Program-made: the position numbers and the translations under genes
Notes under the pieces: generated by a model
The model's database searches: none
What the model saw: only the letters and a program-made list of their open reading frames with translations
Told to the model about the DNA's origin: nothing
Source of the DNA: Acidimicrobiia bacterium
Lineage (GTDB): Bacteria; Actinomycetota; Acidimicrobiia; Acidimicrobiales; Ilumatobacteraceae
Length of the DNA: 11,253 nt
NCBI GenBank assembly: GCA_009926705.1
Contig: RFOJ01000016.1
Location: 1 to 11,253, forward strand
Reading direction: 5' to 3'
In this document: piece by piece, positions 5,234 through 11,253 of the stretch
Layout: every line of letters starts with the position of its first letter
How positions within the stretch are numbered: position 1 is the first letter of the stretch

Positions 5234-6196
5234 ATGCCGACACGTTCCGAAGACCCGATACAACTCTTCGCTGCGGCAGTCGGCGGTGACCGAGGTTCGC
5301 TCGCTCGCTTGTTGTCGTTCGTCGAGCGCGGCGGCAACGAGGCCCGTGAAGTCTCGCGCCTGGTGAGCCCCAGCGTCGGTCGCGCCTACGTGGTGGGTAT
5401 CACGGGTGCGCCCGGGGCCGGCAAGAGCACGTTGACGTCGGCACTCATCGGCGTGCTTCGATCGCGGGGCGCGCGAGTGGGCGTCTTGGCGATCGACCCT
5501 TCGTCGCCCTATACCGGTGGGGCGATTCTTGGCGACCGTGTCCGCATGCAGGATCACTCACACGACGACAAGGTGTACATCCGTTCGATGGCGACGCGCG
5601 GGCATCTCGGTGGTCTCGCTCTTGCAACGAGCGAGGCGATACGCGTGCTCGATGCGACCGGCCACGACTGGGTGCTTGTCGAGACCGTCGGTGTCGGCCA
5701 AGTCGAGGTCGAAGTCGCAGGCAAAGCCGACACCACCATCGTGGTGGTCAACCCAGGTTGGGGTGATGCAGTGCAGGCGAACAAAGCCGGGCTGCTTGAA
5801 GTCGCCGACGTGTTCGCGATCAACAAAGCCGACCGCGACGGCGTCGAGAGCACGCGCCGTGACCTGCAAGCGATGCTCGACCTAACCGAGTTCGCCGAAG
5901 GGGAGTGGCGCCCGAGCGTCACTTCTACCGTCGCGACGACCGGACAAGGCGTCGCCGACCTACTCGATGCAGTCGTGGCTCATCGATCGGCCGCGGAGGC
6001 ATCGGGAGATCTCGCCCATCGGCGCGAGGTGCGCCGTCGCGAAGAACTGCGCGAGATCGTCGAACGGCGCCTTGAAGCGCGCGCACGCGAGGTGTGTAGC
6101 GGCGAAGCGTGGGACTCGCTCGAGCAGAAGGTCATGAGAGGTCAGCTCGACCCCTGGTCGGCTGCCGACGAGATGCTCCGCGGTATTTCAGCGTGA
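5234..6196 (+). CDS. meaB: MeaB/ArgK-type G3E GTPase, chaperone of B12-dependent acyl-CoA mutase
   Basis: A 320-residue P-loop GTPase of the MeaB (LAO/AO transport ATPase, ArgK) family. MeaB proteins bind methylmalonyl-CoA mutase or related mutases, gate adenosylcobalamin loading and protect or reactivate the enzyme. Visible motifs: Walker A GAPGAGKST (residues 58-66), a long conserved stretch with AIDPSSPYTGGAILGDRVRM (86-105), SMATRGHLGGL (118-128), the switch/Walker-B-like ETVGVGQ (150-156), VVNPGWGD (171-178) and the G4 base-specificity motif NKAD (197-200). A C-terminal helical arm (about 250-320) serves dimerisation in known structures. The family is usually GAGD at VVNPG; here Trp replaces Ala (GWGD). 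ATG 5234 is 3 nt after the Nfu stop. The mutase subunits are not in this window. The old ArgK name (arginine transport) is not supported. Confidence 0.94.
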   Translation: MPTRSEDPIQLFAAAVGGDRGSLARLLSFVERGGNEAREVSRLVSPSVGRAYVVGITGAPGAGKSTLTSALIGVLRSRGARVGVLAIDPSSPYTGGAILGDRVRMQDHSHDDKVYIRSMATRGHLGGLALATSEAIRVLDATGHDWVLVETVGVGQVEVEVAGKADTTIVVVNPGWGDAVQANKAGLLEVADVFAINKADRDGVESTRRDLQAMLDLTEFAEGEWRPSVTSTVATTGQGVADLLDAVVAHRSAAEASGDLAHRREVRRREELREIVERRLEARAREVCSGEAWDSLEQKVMRGQLDPWSAADEMLRGISA

Positions 6197-6876
6197 CGGA
6201 GTCGCAAGGCGACGCGCGCAAACAGGTGGTGAACGCGAGCCTCACGCTCGGTGCGGCAGTCGGTGTGACTGCGCTGTCGTTCGGCTTGGCGGCGGTTTCT
6301 GCTGGCGCATCGGTGTGGCAGGCGTGCACGTTGTCGTTCTTCACGTTCACGGGAGCATCTCAGTTCTCCGCCATGAGCGTGGTCGGTGCAGGAGGCTCGC
6401 CGGCTGCCGCATTTGGCGGTGCCGCACTGCTCGCCGTGCGCAATTTCGTGTACGGACTCGTGCTTGCAGGTCGCGTCGCACACGATGACGAAGGTCGCCG
6501 GTTTTCACTTGGTCGTCGTCTCGTCGCCGCGCACTTCGTGATCGACGAAACCACCGCAATGACGACTGCGCAGTCGAGCCCGCGTCTTGCGCGAACCGCC
6601 TTCTGGGTGACGGCACTCTCGCTGTTCATCACGTGGAATCTCGGCACACTCGTCGGAGCATTGGCCGGATCTGTTCTTGACACCCGAGCGCTCGGTTTTG
6701 ATGCCGCATTCCCGGCCGCATTCCTTGCGATGCTGCCTGCGCACCTGCGAACGTCGCGCGGGCGCGCCGCCGCGGTGACCGGTGCAGTCGTGTGTCTCGC
6801 GCTAACACCGTTCGTGCCGGTCGGTGTCGCGATCTTGGTGGCCGTCGTCGGCATCCTGTTCGGAGTCCGACCGTGA
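6193..6876 (+). CDS. azlC: AzlC family branched-chain amino acid exporter, large subunit
   Basis: A 227-residue polytopic inner-membrane protein. AzlC with AzlD forms an export system for branched-chain amino acids (BrnFE type in Corynebacterium). Motifs: SFGLAAVSAG (29-38), SFFTFTGASQF (48-58), the characteristic RNFVYGL (83-89), HFVIDETTA (114-122), NLGTLVGALAG (149-159) and GFDAAFPAAFLAML (168-181), with about six or seven hydrophobic segments. GTG 6193 is chosen because its GTGA overlaps the meaB TGA by four bases, a typical translational-coupling junction. The frame is open upstream into meaB (GTG/ATG near 6109), but that part encodes no recognisable membrane protein sequence. Substrate specificity is inferred from the family only. 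Confidence 0.92.
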   Translation: MTESQGDARKQVVNASLTLGAAVGVTALSFGLAAVSAGASVWQACTLSFFTFTGASQFSAMSVVGAGGSPAAAFGGAALLAVRNFVYGLVLAGRVAHDDEGRRFSLGRRLVAAHFVIDETTAMTTAQSSPRLARTAFWVTALSLFITWNLGTLVGALAGSVLDTRALGFDAAFPAAFLAMLPAHLRTSRGRAAAVTGAVVCLALTPFVPVGVAILVAVVGILFGVRP

Positions 6877-7193
6877 GTATGTCCCATACAGAACTTTGGT
6901 GGCTCATCATCGGGCTCTCGGCGGCTTCGTACGGTTTAAAGATTGCAGGTTTTGTGTTCGTCGGAGGCCGCACGATGCCGCCGGTACTCGAGCGGTGCCT
7001 GGCACTGATTCCGGCCAGTCTTCTTGCGGCGTTGGTGGTGAAAGACACCTTCACTACTGCCCAAGATGTGGTGGTGGATGCCCGTGCAGTCGGGCTGCTC
7101 GTTGCCTTGATCGCCGTGTGGCGCAAGGCGCCGTTCATCGTCGTGGTGCTGGCTGCGATGGCTGCGACGGCCATCGTGCGCGCGATTAGCTAG
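6873..7193 (+). CDS. azlD: AzlD family branched-chain amino acid exporter, small subunit
   Basis: A 106-residue membrane protein with about three or four helices, partner of AzlC. Family features: ELWWLIIGLSAASYGLKIAG near the N-terminus, FVGGRTMPPVLERCLALIPA (29-48), where AzlD proteins have a Pro-rich P-x-x-x-R-x-L-x-x-I-P-x-A pattern, then a Val/Ala-rich end. GTG 6873 overlaps the azlC stop by four bases (GTGA), repeating the meaB-azlC junction; the in-frame ATG at 6879 is an alternative start. The last 8 bp, including the TAG stop, overlap the 3' end of the convergent SRPBCC gene. Confidence 0.9.
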   Translation: MSMSHTELWWLIIGLSAASYGLKIAGFVFVGGRTMPPVLERCLALIPASLLAALVVKDTFTTAQDVVVDARAVGLLVALIAVWRKAPFIVVVLAAMAATAIVRAIS

Positions 7194-7632
7194 ACATTTC
7201 GCACAACGCCGCGAGTCGGCGTAAATTGCCGCGCCAGATTGCACGCAAGACGATTTTTCCTCCGATGAGGGCTCCGAGCGGTCCGCCAAGCCACCACGGA
7301 AAATCGAGTCGCTCCTCCCACACAAAGCGCGTCGTGTGTGCGTTGACCGATTCGAGCGTGAAGACTCCGGTACCCGTCACGATGCCGACGTGCTCGACGC
7401 CCATCGCGCGCTGTGGCTCCCACTTTGTGATGCGCATCTTGTCGGTGAGTTTGATCGGGCCGACTTTGGTAACGCACAAAAATGCGGTGCCGACGCCACG
7501 GCGCTGATCACTGACGAACTCGATCGACTCAGCGTCGGCCATCCAGTCCACGTGGCGCTCGACCGGCTCGACCACCGCCCAGACACGCTCGATCGGGGCA
7601 GCGATGTCGATGGAGACGCGGATTCCAGCCAT
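7186..7632 (-). CDS. SRPBCC (START/polyketide cyclase-like) family protein
   Basis: A 148-residue protein with the typical start of the SRPBCC superfamily: IDIAAPIERVWAVVEPVERH (residues 8-27, strand then helix), then DWMADAESIEFV, GVGTAFLC, TDKMRITKWEPQRAMGVEH, a TGTGVFTLE strand and TRFVWEERLDFPWW. The long C-terminal helix (GGKIVLRAIWRGNLRRLAAL) closes the hydrophobic cavity in this fold. These proteins bind lipophilic ligands; no ligand or catalytic residue can be named. ATG 7632 lies 6 nt downstream of the methyltransferase stop, so the two are probably one transcript. The stop overlaps azlD by 8 bp on the opposite strand. Confidence 0.85.
   Translation of the reverse strand: MAGIRVSIDIAAPIERVWAVVEPVERHVDWMADAESIEFVSDQRRGVGTAFLCVTKVGPIKLTDKMRITKWEPQRAMGVEHVGIVTGTGVFTLESVNAHTTRFVWEERLDFPWWLGGPLGALIGGKIVLRAIWRGNLRRLAALCEMSS
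7206..7222. terminator. Weak hairpin 12 bp past azlD stop
   Basis: ACGCCG (7206-7211), 5-nt loop, CGGCGT (7217-7222): a perfect 6-bp stem placed where a terminator for the nfu-meaB-azlCD message would be expected. The following bases (AAATTGCC) do not form a U-tract. The hairpin also lies in the coding part of the SRPBCC gene, so it may be coincidental. Confidence 0.22.
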
Positions 7633-7638
7633 CGACGT

Positions 7639-8415
7639 TCAGCGTAGGTTGCGGTAGACGCTCACGTGGCGCGCAGAGTCGTCGTCGAAGGCGGTCTTCT
7701 GCCACGACCCGTGTCGCTCAACGAGCGACAGACCAGCCTCGGCACACATGGCGTCGATCTCGTCCGGCGACGAGTAGGTGATGGTGAAGGGCCGCACCGC
7801 GACCCGGCCGTCGTCGTGGTGGCTCGTGATGTTGCCGTTGACAGTGCCGCTCGCGGCATCGAACGTGGTCGTGGTGCGAACGAGCCACGCCCCGCGCCGC
7901 TCGGCGCTTTCGCCGCGCGCGGCATTGCTTGATGCGGGGTCGATGACACTGACGTCGATGACGCAGGCGTCGATGACGAATACTCCGCCACTCGAAAGCC
8001 GGGCAGCAACGTTGGCCAGACACGCTCGTTGTCGGCTGCGCTCCACGACGTTGAAGAGCGTGTTGTACGAGATGAAGACGAGATCGAAGACGTCGCTCGG
8101 CTGATCGTCGACCATGTCGCCGCGTACTACGCGCACGAGGCGCCCGGGATCATTCTCGGCGAGACGTGCCAGCATTTCGGGGGACTCGTCGACGCCCACG
8201 ACTGTCGAGTGGGCGTCGGTCGCCCGCAAATGTGCAGCGAGCGGAACTGCAATGCGCCCTGTGCCGACCCCGAGTTCGAGCACTCGTCGGGGCCCGTTTG
8301 CGGTCAGGAGAGCGATGACATCATCGAGATCGTCGCTGGCGCCGTACCACTCGTCGTAGACATCGGCGAATGCCGCTCCGTAGGTGACCAGGTTGTACTG
8401 CGCATCGTCGGGCAT
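7639..8415 (-). CDS. Class I SAM-dependent methyltransferase
   Basis: A 258-residue Rossmann-fold methyltransferase. Motif I is VLELGVGTGRIAVPLA (residues 45-60), the acidic end of strand 2 is VVGVDESPEML (72-82, Asp76 expected to contact the SAM ribose), RVVRGDM (95-101) follows, then DLVFISYNTLFNV (111-123) and GGVFVIDA (143-150). N-terminal YNLVTYGAAFADVYDEWYG is typical of the small-molecule methyltransferase subgroup. The C-terminal half has beta-strand segments that could form the substrate lid. The substrate is unknown. It is followed closely by the SRPBCC gene (6 nt) and divergent from the cysteine desulfurase gene across 56 bp. ATG 8415 is the first good start; an ATG 6 nt upstream on the same strand is out of frame or lacks support. 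An in-frame VIDxx microrepeat occurs after residue 146. Confidence 0.9.
   Translation of the reverse strand: MPDDAQYNLVTYGAAFADVYDEWYGASDDLDDVIALLTANGPRRVLELGVGTGRIAVPLAAHLRATDAHSTVVGVDESPEMLARLAENDPGRLVRVVRGDMVDDQPSDVFDLVFISYNTLFNVVERSRQRACLANVAARLSSGGVFVIDACVIDVSVIDPASSNAARGESAERRGAWLVRTTTTFDAASGTVNGNITSHHDDGRVAVRPFTITYSSPDEIDAMCAEAGLSLVERHGSWQKTAFDDDSARHVSVYRNLR
7939..7977 (-). repeat. 15-bp-period microrepeat in the methyltransferase gene
   Basis: GTCGATGAC occurs at 7939-7947, 7954-7962 and 7969-7977, an exact 15-bp spacing. On the coding (minus) strand this reads VIDAC-VIDVS-VIDPA, three V-I-D-x-x units in frame, directly after the strand-4 sequence of the Rossmann fold. It may be a local duplication. 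Confidence 0.75.
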
Positions 8416-8455
8416 CGCATCAAGTTGACCACGAAATCAACGGAAGCCTGCGAAG

Positions 8456-8461
8456 TAGTCT
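8456..8461 (+). promoter_or_regulatory. Possible -10 element of the cysteine desulfurase gene
   Basis: TAGTCT fits TANNNT and ends 10 nt before ATG 8472. Transcription would begin about 3-4 nt before the start codon, so the message would be nearly leaderless. No -35 or clear Shine-Dalgarno is visible. It is the best candidate in the 56-bp divergent gap, whose minus-strand side shows no convincing hexamer. Confidence 0.35.
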
Positions 8462-8471
8462 CGAAATCGGA

Positions 8472-9626
8472 ATGAATACGGGTTCTGGCGCGTTGGCGTA
8501 TCTCGACCATGCCGCGACGGCCCCGATGCGCCACGAGGCGATTGAAGCGATGCGGCCGTTCCTAGACGAGCAGTTTGCGAATCCTTCGGGCAGCCATCGG
8601 TTTTCTCGTTCCGCACGTCGAGCAGTCGACGAGGCTCGCGACGACGTCGCCGCTGTGCTGGGATGCGCGCCCGGTGAGGTCGTCTTCACGAGCGGCGGCA
8701 CCGAAGCCGATAATGCGGCGATCTTTGGTGCGGTTCGGCGCCACGGTGGCGTCGCAGTCTGCAGCGCCGCCGAACACCACGCAGTATTGCACTGCGTTGA
8801 GCATCTCGGTGGTGAGGTGGTGCGGGTAGATCGCAACGGCCTGATCGATCTTGATGCACTCGCATCTGTTTTGGCGGCGGTTTCTGCTCGAAACGATCGT
8901 GTCGGCGTGGTGTCGGTCATGGCAGTGAACAACGAAGTCGGCAGCATCACTCCGATGCGCGACGTCGCGCGCGCAGTGCGTGCAGGTGCGCCAGGAGCGG
9001 TGCTGCACTCCGATGCAGTGCAGGCTGCTTGTTGGCTCGACGTGCGCGACATCGTGCTGGTGACCGATGTGGTCTCGTTCTCGGCCCACAAGTTCGGCGG
9101 CCCGAAAGGCATGGGCGTCATGGTGCAGAAGTCGGGCATCACCCTCGAGCCGCTCATCATGGGCGGCGGACAGGAACGCGACCGCCGAAGCGGCACCACC
9201 AACGTGGCCGGCATCGTCGCAACTGCCGCCGCACTGCGAGCCACCGTGGAGCAACGCGACGCAGAGATTCAGCGCGTCGGCGCTCTCAAGGAGCGTCTCG
9301 TCGCAGGTATCACCTCGCAGCTTCCCGATGTGATGCAGACGGTGCCTTCGCAGCACTCGGTGGCTGGCATCGCCCACTTCTGCATCGCCGACGTCGAAAG
9401 TGAAGCGCTGCTCTTCTTGTTGGACGAAGCGAACGTCTGTGCATCGGCTGCATCGGCGTGCGCCAGCGGCGCGATGGAGCCGTCACATGTCTTGCGAGCC
9501 ATGGGGGTTGAGCCGCGGTTTGTCAAAGGCGCGCTGCGACTGAGTCTCGGGCACACGACGACCGTTGCCGACGTCGAACGTGCCATCGAAGTCGTCGTGG
9601 CGAGCGTGCGACGCCTGCGACGCTGA
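8472..9626 (+). CDS. Cysteine desulfurase (NifS/IscS family)
   Basis: A PLP-dependent enzyme that turns cysteine into alanine and a protein-bound persulfide for Fe-S clusters and thio-modified tRNA; cytoplasmic. It has 384 residues, as usual. Motifs: AYLDHAATAPM (9-19), FTSGGTEADN (72-81), AEHHAVL with the PLP-stacking His102, LHSDAVQA with Asp181 and Gln184, SFSAHKFGGPKGMG with Schiff-base Lys207, RSGTTN (239-244), and the active-site loop SACASGAMEPSHVLRAMG with catalytic Cys330 (aligned to E. coli IscS Cys328). The loop has the long form (SACxSG...EPSHVL) of group I enzymes. It lies 37 nt upstream of mnmA, which requires exactly this sulfur donor; the same pairing occurs as YrvO-MnmA in Bacillus. 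No IscU/IscR genes are adjacent, so a tRNA-thiolation role is inferred, with Fe-S supply also possible. Confidence 0.95.
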   Translation: MNTGSGALAYLDHAATAPMRHEAIEAMRPFLDEQFANPSGSHRFSRSARRAVDEARDDVAAVLGCAPGEVVFTSGGTEADNAAIFGAVRRHGGVAVCSAAEHHAVLHCVEHLGGEVVRVDRNGLIDLDALASVLAAVSARNDRVGVVSVMAVNNEVGSITPMRDVARAVRAGAPGAVLHSDAVQAACWLDVRDIVLVTDVVSFSAHKFGGPKGMGVMVQKSGITLEPLIMGGGQERDRRSGTTNVAGIVATAAALRATVEQRDAEIQRVGALKERLVAGITSQLPDVMQTVPSQHSVAGIAHFCIADVESEALLFLLDEANVCASAASACASGAMEPSHVLRAMGVEPRFVKGALRLSLGHTTTVADVERAIEVVVASVRRLRR

Positions 9627-9650
9627 ACCACGCGCCACCACGAGCAGCAA

Positions 9651-9656
9651 TAGCCT
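9651..9656 (+). promoter_or_regulatory. Possible -10 element giving leaderless mnmA mRNA
   Basis: TAGCCT (TANNNT) is followed by exactly 7 nt and then GTG 9664. The same spacing is seen at murA, and 6 nt at the MFS and small membrane protein genes. There is no Shine-Dalgarno before GTG 9664. If real, mnmA has its own start point in addition to read-through from the desulfurase gene. Confidence 0.4.
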
Positions 9657-9663
9657 TCAGTTC

Positions 9664-10731
9664 GTGAAGGTGCTCGTTGCGATGTCCGGCGGAGTGGACT
9701 CGTCGGTTGCTGCCGCCGAGCTTCGCCGCGAAGGTCACGACGTCGTCGGCGTGACGATGCGCCTGTGGGGCGGCGAGAGCGACACGGGATGCTGTTCGGT
9801 GAGCGACGTGGACGACGCTCGCCGTGTGGCGCAACAACTGCGAATTGACCATCTCGTCTTCAATTTCTCCGAGGAATTCAACGCCACGGTGGTGTCGCCG
9901 TACGTCGATGCACACCGCAACGGCACCACGCCCAACCCGTGCATCGAGTGCAATCGTCACCTCAAGTTCGACCGTCTCTCGCAGCGCGCCAGACTGCTCG
10001 GCTTCGACGCCGTCGCGACCGGACACCACGCTCGTATCGAACGCCAACCGAGCGGCGTGTGGCGTGTGGCGCGTGGTGCCGATACTGCAAAAGACCAGAG
10101 CTACGTCGTGCACATGCTCGACCAAAAGGAACTTGCCTACACGCTCTTTCCGGTCGGGCACCTCACGAAAACCCAGGTACGCGAGCGAGCGAGCGAGCTT
10201 GGCTTACGCACGGCAAGCAAACCCGACAGCCAAGACGTCTGCTTCATCAGCAAGACCGGCGGTCGCGAGACGTTCCTTGGCCATCGCATCCCATTCCGCC
10301 GCGCCCGCGTGGTGGATGAGTCGGGTACCGAAGTCGGTGCGGTCGACGCCGTGGAGTTGGTGACGATCGGCCAGCGACGTGGCCTGCGACTGCCCGGAGG
10401 CTCGCCGAAACAGTTCGTGCTCGCCGTCGATGTGGAGGCCGGCACTGTCGTCGTGGGGGATGAGTCACGTCTCGCGTGCGACACCGTTATGGTCGGTAAC
10501 ACGCGATGGAGCCACGAGCCACCGGCACTCGGTGCAAGCGTGTTGGTGCAGACGAGTGCGCACGGTGTCGCACGCGAAGCAGTGCTCGAAGAAATCGTCG
10601 GCGACGCTCGCGCCACCAATCAGGTCGTTCTGCGTTGGCGCGAGCCGCAGCGTCGCGTGGCACCCGGGCAGAGCGTGGTGATGTACGACGACGCCGACCG
10701 CGTCGTGCTCGGCGGAGGAATCGCCCTTTAG
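9664..10731 (+). CDS. mnmA: tRNA-specific 2-thiouridylase
   Basis: MnmA (TrmU) adenylates and thiolates U34 of the Lys, Glu and Gln tRNAs at the 2 position, using persulfide from a cysteine desulfurase. It has 355 residues, near the family norm. Motifs: PP-loop AMSGGVDSSVAA (6-17), TGCCSVSDVDDARRVA (41-56), NPCIECNRHLKF with catalytic Cys96, ATGHHARI (118-125), DQSYVVHML (144-152), KPDSQDVCFI with the second catalytic Cys193, and TIGQRRGL in the central domain, followed by the C-terminal beta-barrel. GTG 9664 is chosen because residues upstream of it (the frame opens at 9565, inside the desulfurase gene) do not look like MnmA, whereas KVLVAMSGG starts as family members do. The 3' end overlaps the convergent membrane protein gene by 4 bp. 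Confidence 0.96.
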   Translation: MKVLVAMSGGVDSSVAAAELRREGHDVVGVTMRLWGGESDTGCCSVSDVDDARRVAQQLRIDHLVFNFSEEFNATVVSPYVDAHRNGTTPNPCIECNRHLKFDRLSQRARLLGFDAVATGHHARIERQPSGVWRVARGADTAKDQSYVVHMLDQKELAYTLFPVGHLTKTQVRERASELGLRTASKPDSQDVCFISKTGGRETFLGHRIPFRRARVVDESGTEVGAVDAVELVTIGQRRGLRLPGGSPKQFVLAVDVEAGTVVVGDESRLACDTVMVGNTRWSHEPPALGASVLVQTSAHGVAREAVLEEIVGDARATNQVVLRWREPQRRVAPGQSVVMYDDADRVVLGGGIAL

Positions 10732-11253
10732 TCTTGCCCCGCCTGCCGTTTGAGCGCCTGCTCGGGCCGCGACGGCGCGACGAGCAGTGAAGTCACGTGC
10801 AGACGATCGAGCGTCTTCTTGATGCGCGCTCCGAACTCGCTCAGCGATACGTCGTGCGGGTGAGAGAGTACAAGTTCGAGCGGCTGGCCCCACGACGTGC
10901 AGGTCGCGTCGAAAGCCTCGGTGCCGGGTTTTGCTATCCGCAATCCGCGCACGTCGTGACTGCGCACCATGAACGTGTCGCGCAACACCAGCGGATCGTG
11001 CACGGCGATACCTGCCGGCACGAACACGAGCCAGCGTCGCGCCAAGACGAGGGATCGTCGTAGAGAGAAAGAGGCGAGTGCCGAGGCGACGATGAGCGCC
11101 CCGACAGCAATCGGGAGTGACGATGCGTACGTCGCGACTGCCGCCGCTACGGCAACGAGCATCCACAGGAGAGCAAGCGGCGCCAACACCGCGACGGGCG
11201 GTCGCAGCATGTGCCGCACTTCGTGCCCGTACGCGGCGGCCTGCGCGTGCAGC
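10728..11253 (-). CDS. Hypothetical membrane protein with two N-terminal helices, probably 5'-truncated by the window
   Basis: I do not recognise a named family. From GTG 11219 it is 163 residues: two hydrophobic helices close together (about 12-31 and 35-52), a basic turn (SLRRSLVLARR), then a soluble domain predicted to be beta-rich (WLVFVPAGIAVHDPLVLRD, TFMVRSHDVRGLRIA, PLELVLSH) ending in a short helix and a basic tail. This layout resembles bacterial membrane-anchored PH-like domain proteins, a loose structural guess. The frame stays open from 11219 to the window edge, adding LHAQAAAYGHE; that extension looks like plausible protein, so the true start is probably outside. ATG 11210 is a further candidate start. 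The stop (TAA on minus) overlaps the mnmA TAG by 4 bp. Confidence 0.72.
   Translation of the reverse strand, partial: LHAQAAAYGHEVRHMLRPPVAVLAPLALLWMLVAVAAAVATYASSLPIAVGALIVASALASFSLRRSLVLARRWLVFVPAGIAVHDPLVLRDTFMVRSHDVRGLRIAKPGTEAFDATCTSWGQPLELVLSHPHDVSLSEFGARIKKTLDRLHVTSLLVAPSRPEQALKRQAGQD

Noticed and set aside
6109..6192. N-terminal extension of AzlC starting at 6109
   Set aside because: Overlaps the conserved end of meaB and adds a non-membrane, Arg-rich segment; GTG 6193 gives a family-length protein and a 4-bp coupling overlap.
8420..9377. Two long minus-strand open frames (over 270 codons each) antisense to the cysteine desulfurase
   Set aside because: The plus strand carries all desulfurase motifs; the antisense translations are Ser/Thr/Arg- or His/Arg-rich with no domain.
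9565..9663. N-terminal extension of MnmA starting at 9565
   Set aside because: Overlaps the end of the desulfurase gene; MnmA proteins begin just before the SGGVDSS loop, matching GTG 9664.
10711..10738. GGCG...CGCC stem followed by a T-rich stretch at the mnmA end, as a terminator
   Set aside because: Stem of only 4 bp with an interrupted T-run, inside coding sequence; too weak to call.

Overview
The window is a compact, high-GC stretch of bacterial chromosome with no mobile element, RNA gene or CRISPR array that I can see. Many GTG starts, start codons sitting 6-7 nt after a -10-like hexamer (leaderless transcripts), a MurA with Asp in place of the fosfomycin-sensitive Cys, and MeaB/AzlCD/MnmA sequences of actinobacterial flavour all suggest an Actinomycetota genome. 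It could be a member of the Acidimicrobiia, but that assignment is a guess from style, not a search result.

Layout from left to right. (1) The C-terminal part of a 2-oxoglutarate dehydrogenase E1/Kgd enters from the left edge, followed 27 nt later by an unusual fusion: a Zc3h12a/NYN-type ribonuclease domain, an S1 RNA-binding domain and a basic repeat tail. (2) A convergent MFS transporter overlaps the fusion gene's 3' end and is divergent from murA across only 21 bp. (3) A 42-codon single-pass membrane protein, easily missed by gene callers, overlaps the 3' end of murA on the minus strand. It is divergent from a four-gene plus-strand operon: Nfu-type Fe-S scaffold, meaB, azlC, azlD. (4) A minus-strand pair (SAM methyltransferase, then SRPBCC protein) converges on azlD. 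(5) A NifS/IscS-type cysteine desulfurase is followed by mnmA, a natural pair for tRNA 2-thiolation. (6) A minus-strand membrane protein overlaps the mnmA stop and probably runs off the right edge.

Functionally the window is mostly housekeeping: TCA cycle, peptidoglycan precursor synthesis, Fe-S and sulfur trafficking, B12-dependent mutase maintenance, branched-chain amino acid export and tRNA modification. The interesting parts are architectural. There are two divergent gene pairs whose opposing -10 hexamers overlap each other, a perfect 9-bp hairpin at the predicted 5' end of the nfu-meaB-azlCD message, and a candidate new RNase architecture. All four convergent gene pairs overlap at their 3' ends. 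No stretch without a gene exceeds about 60 bp.
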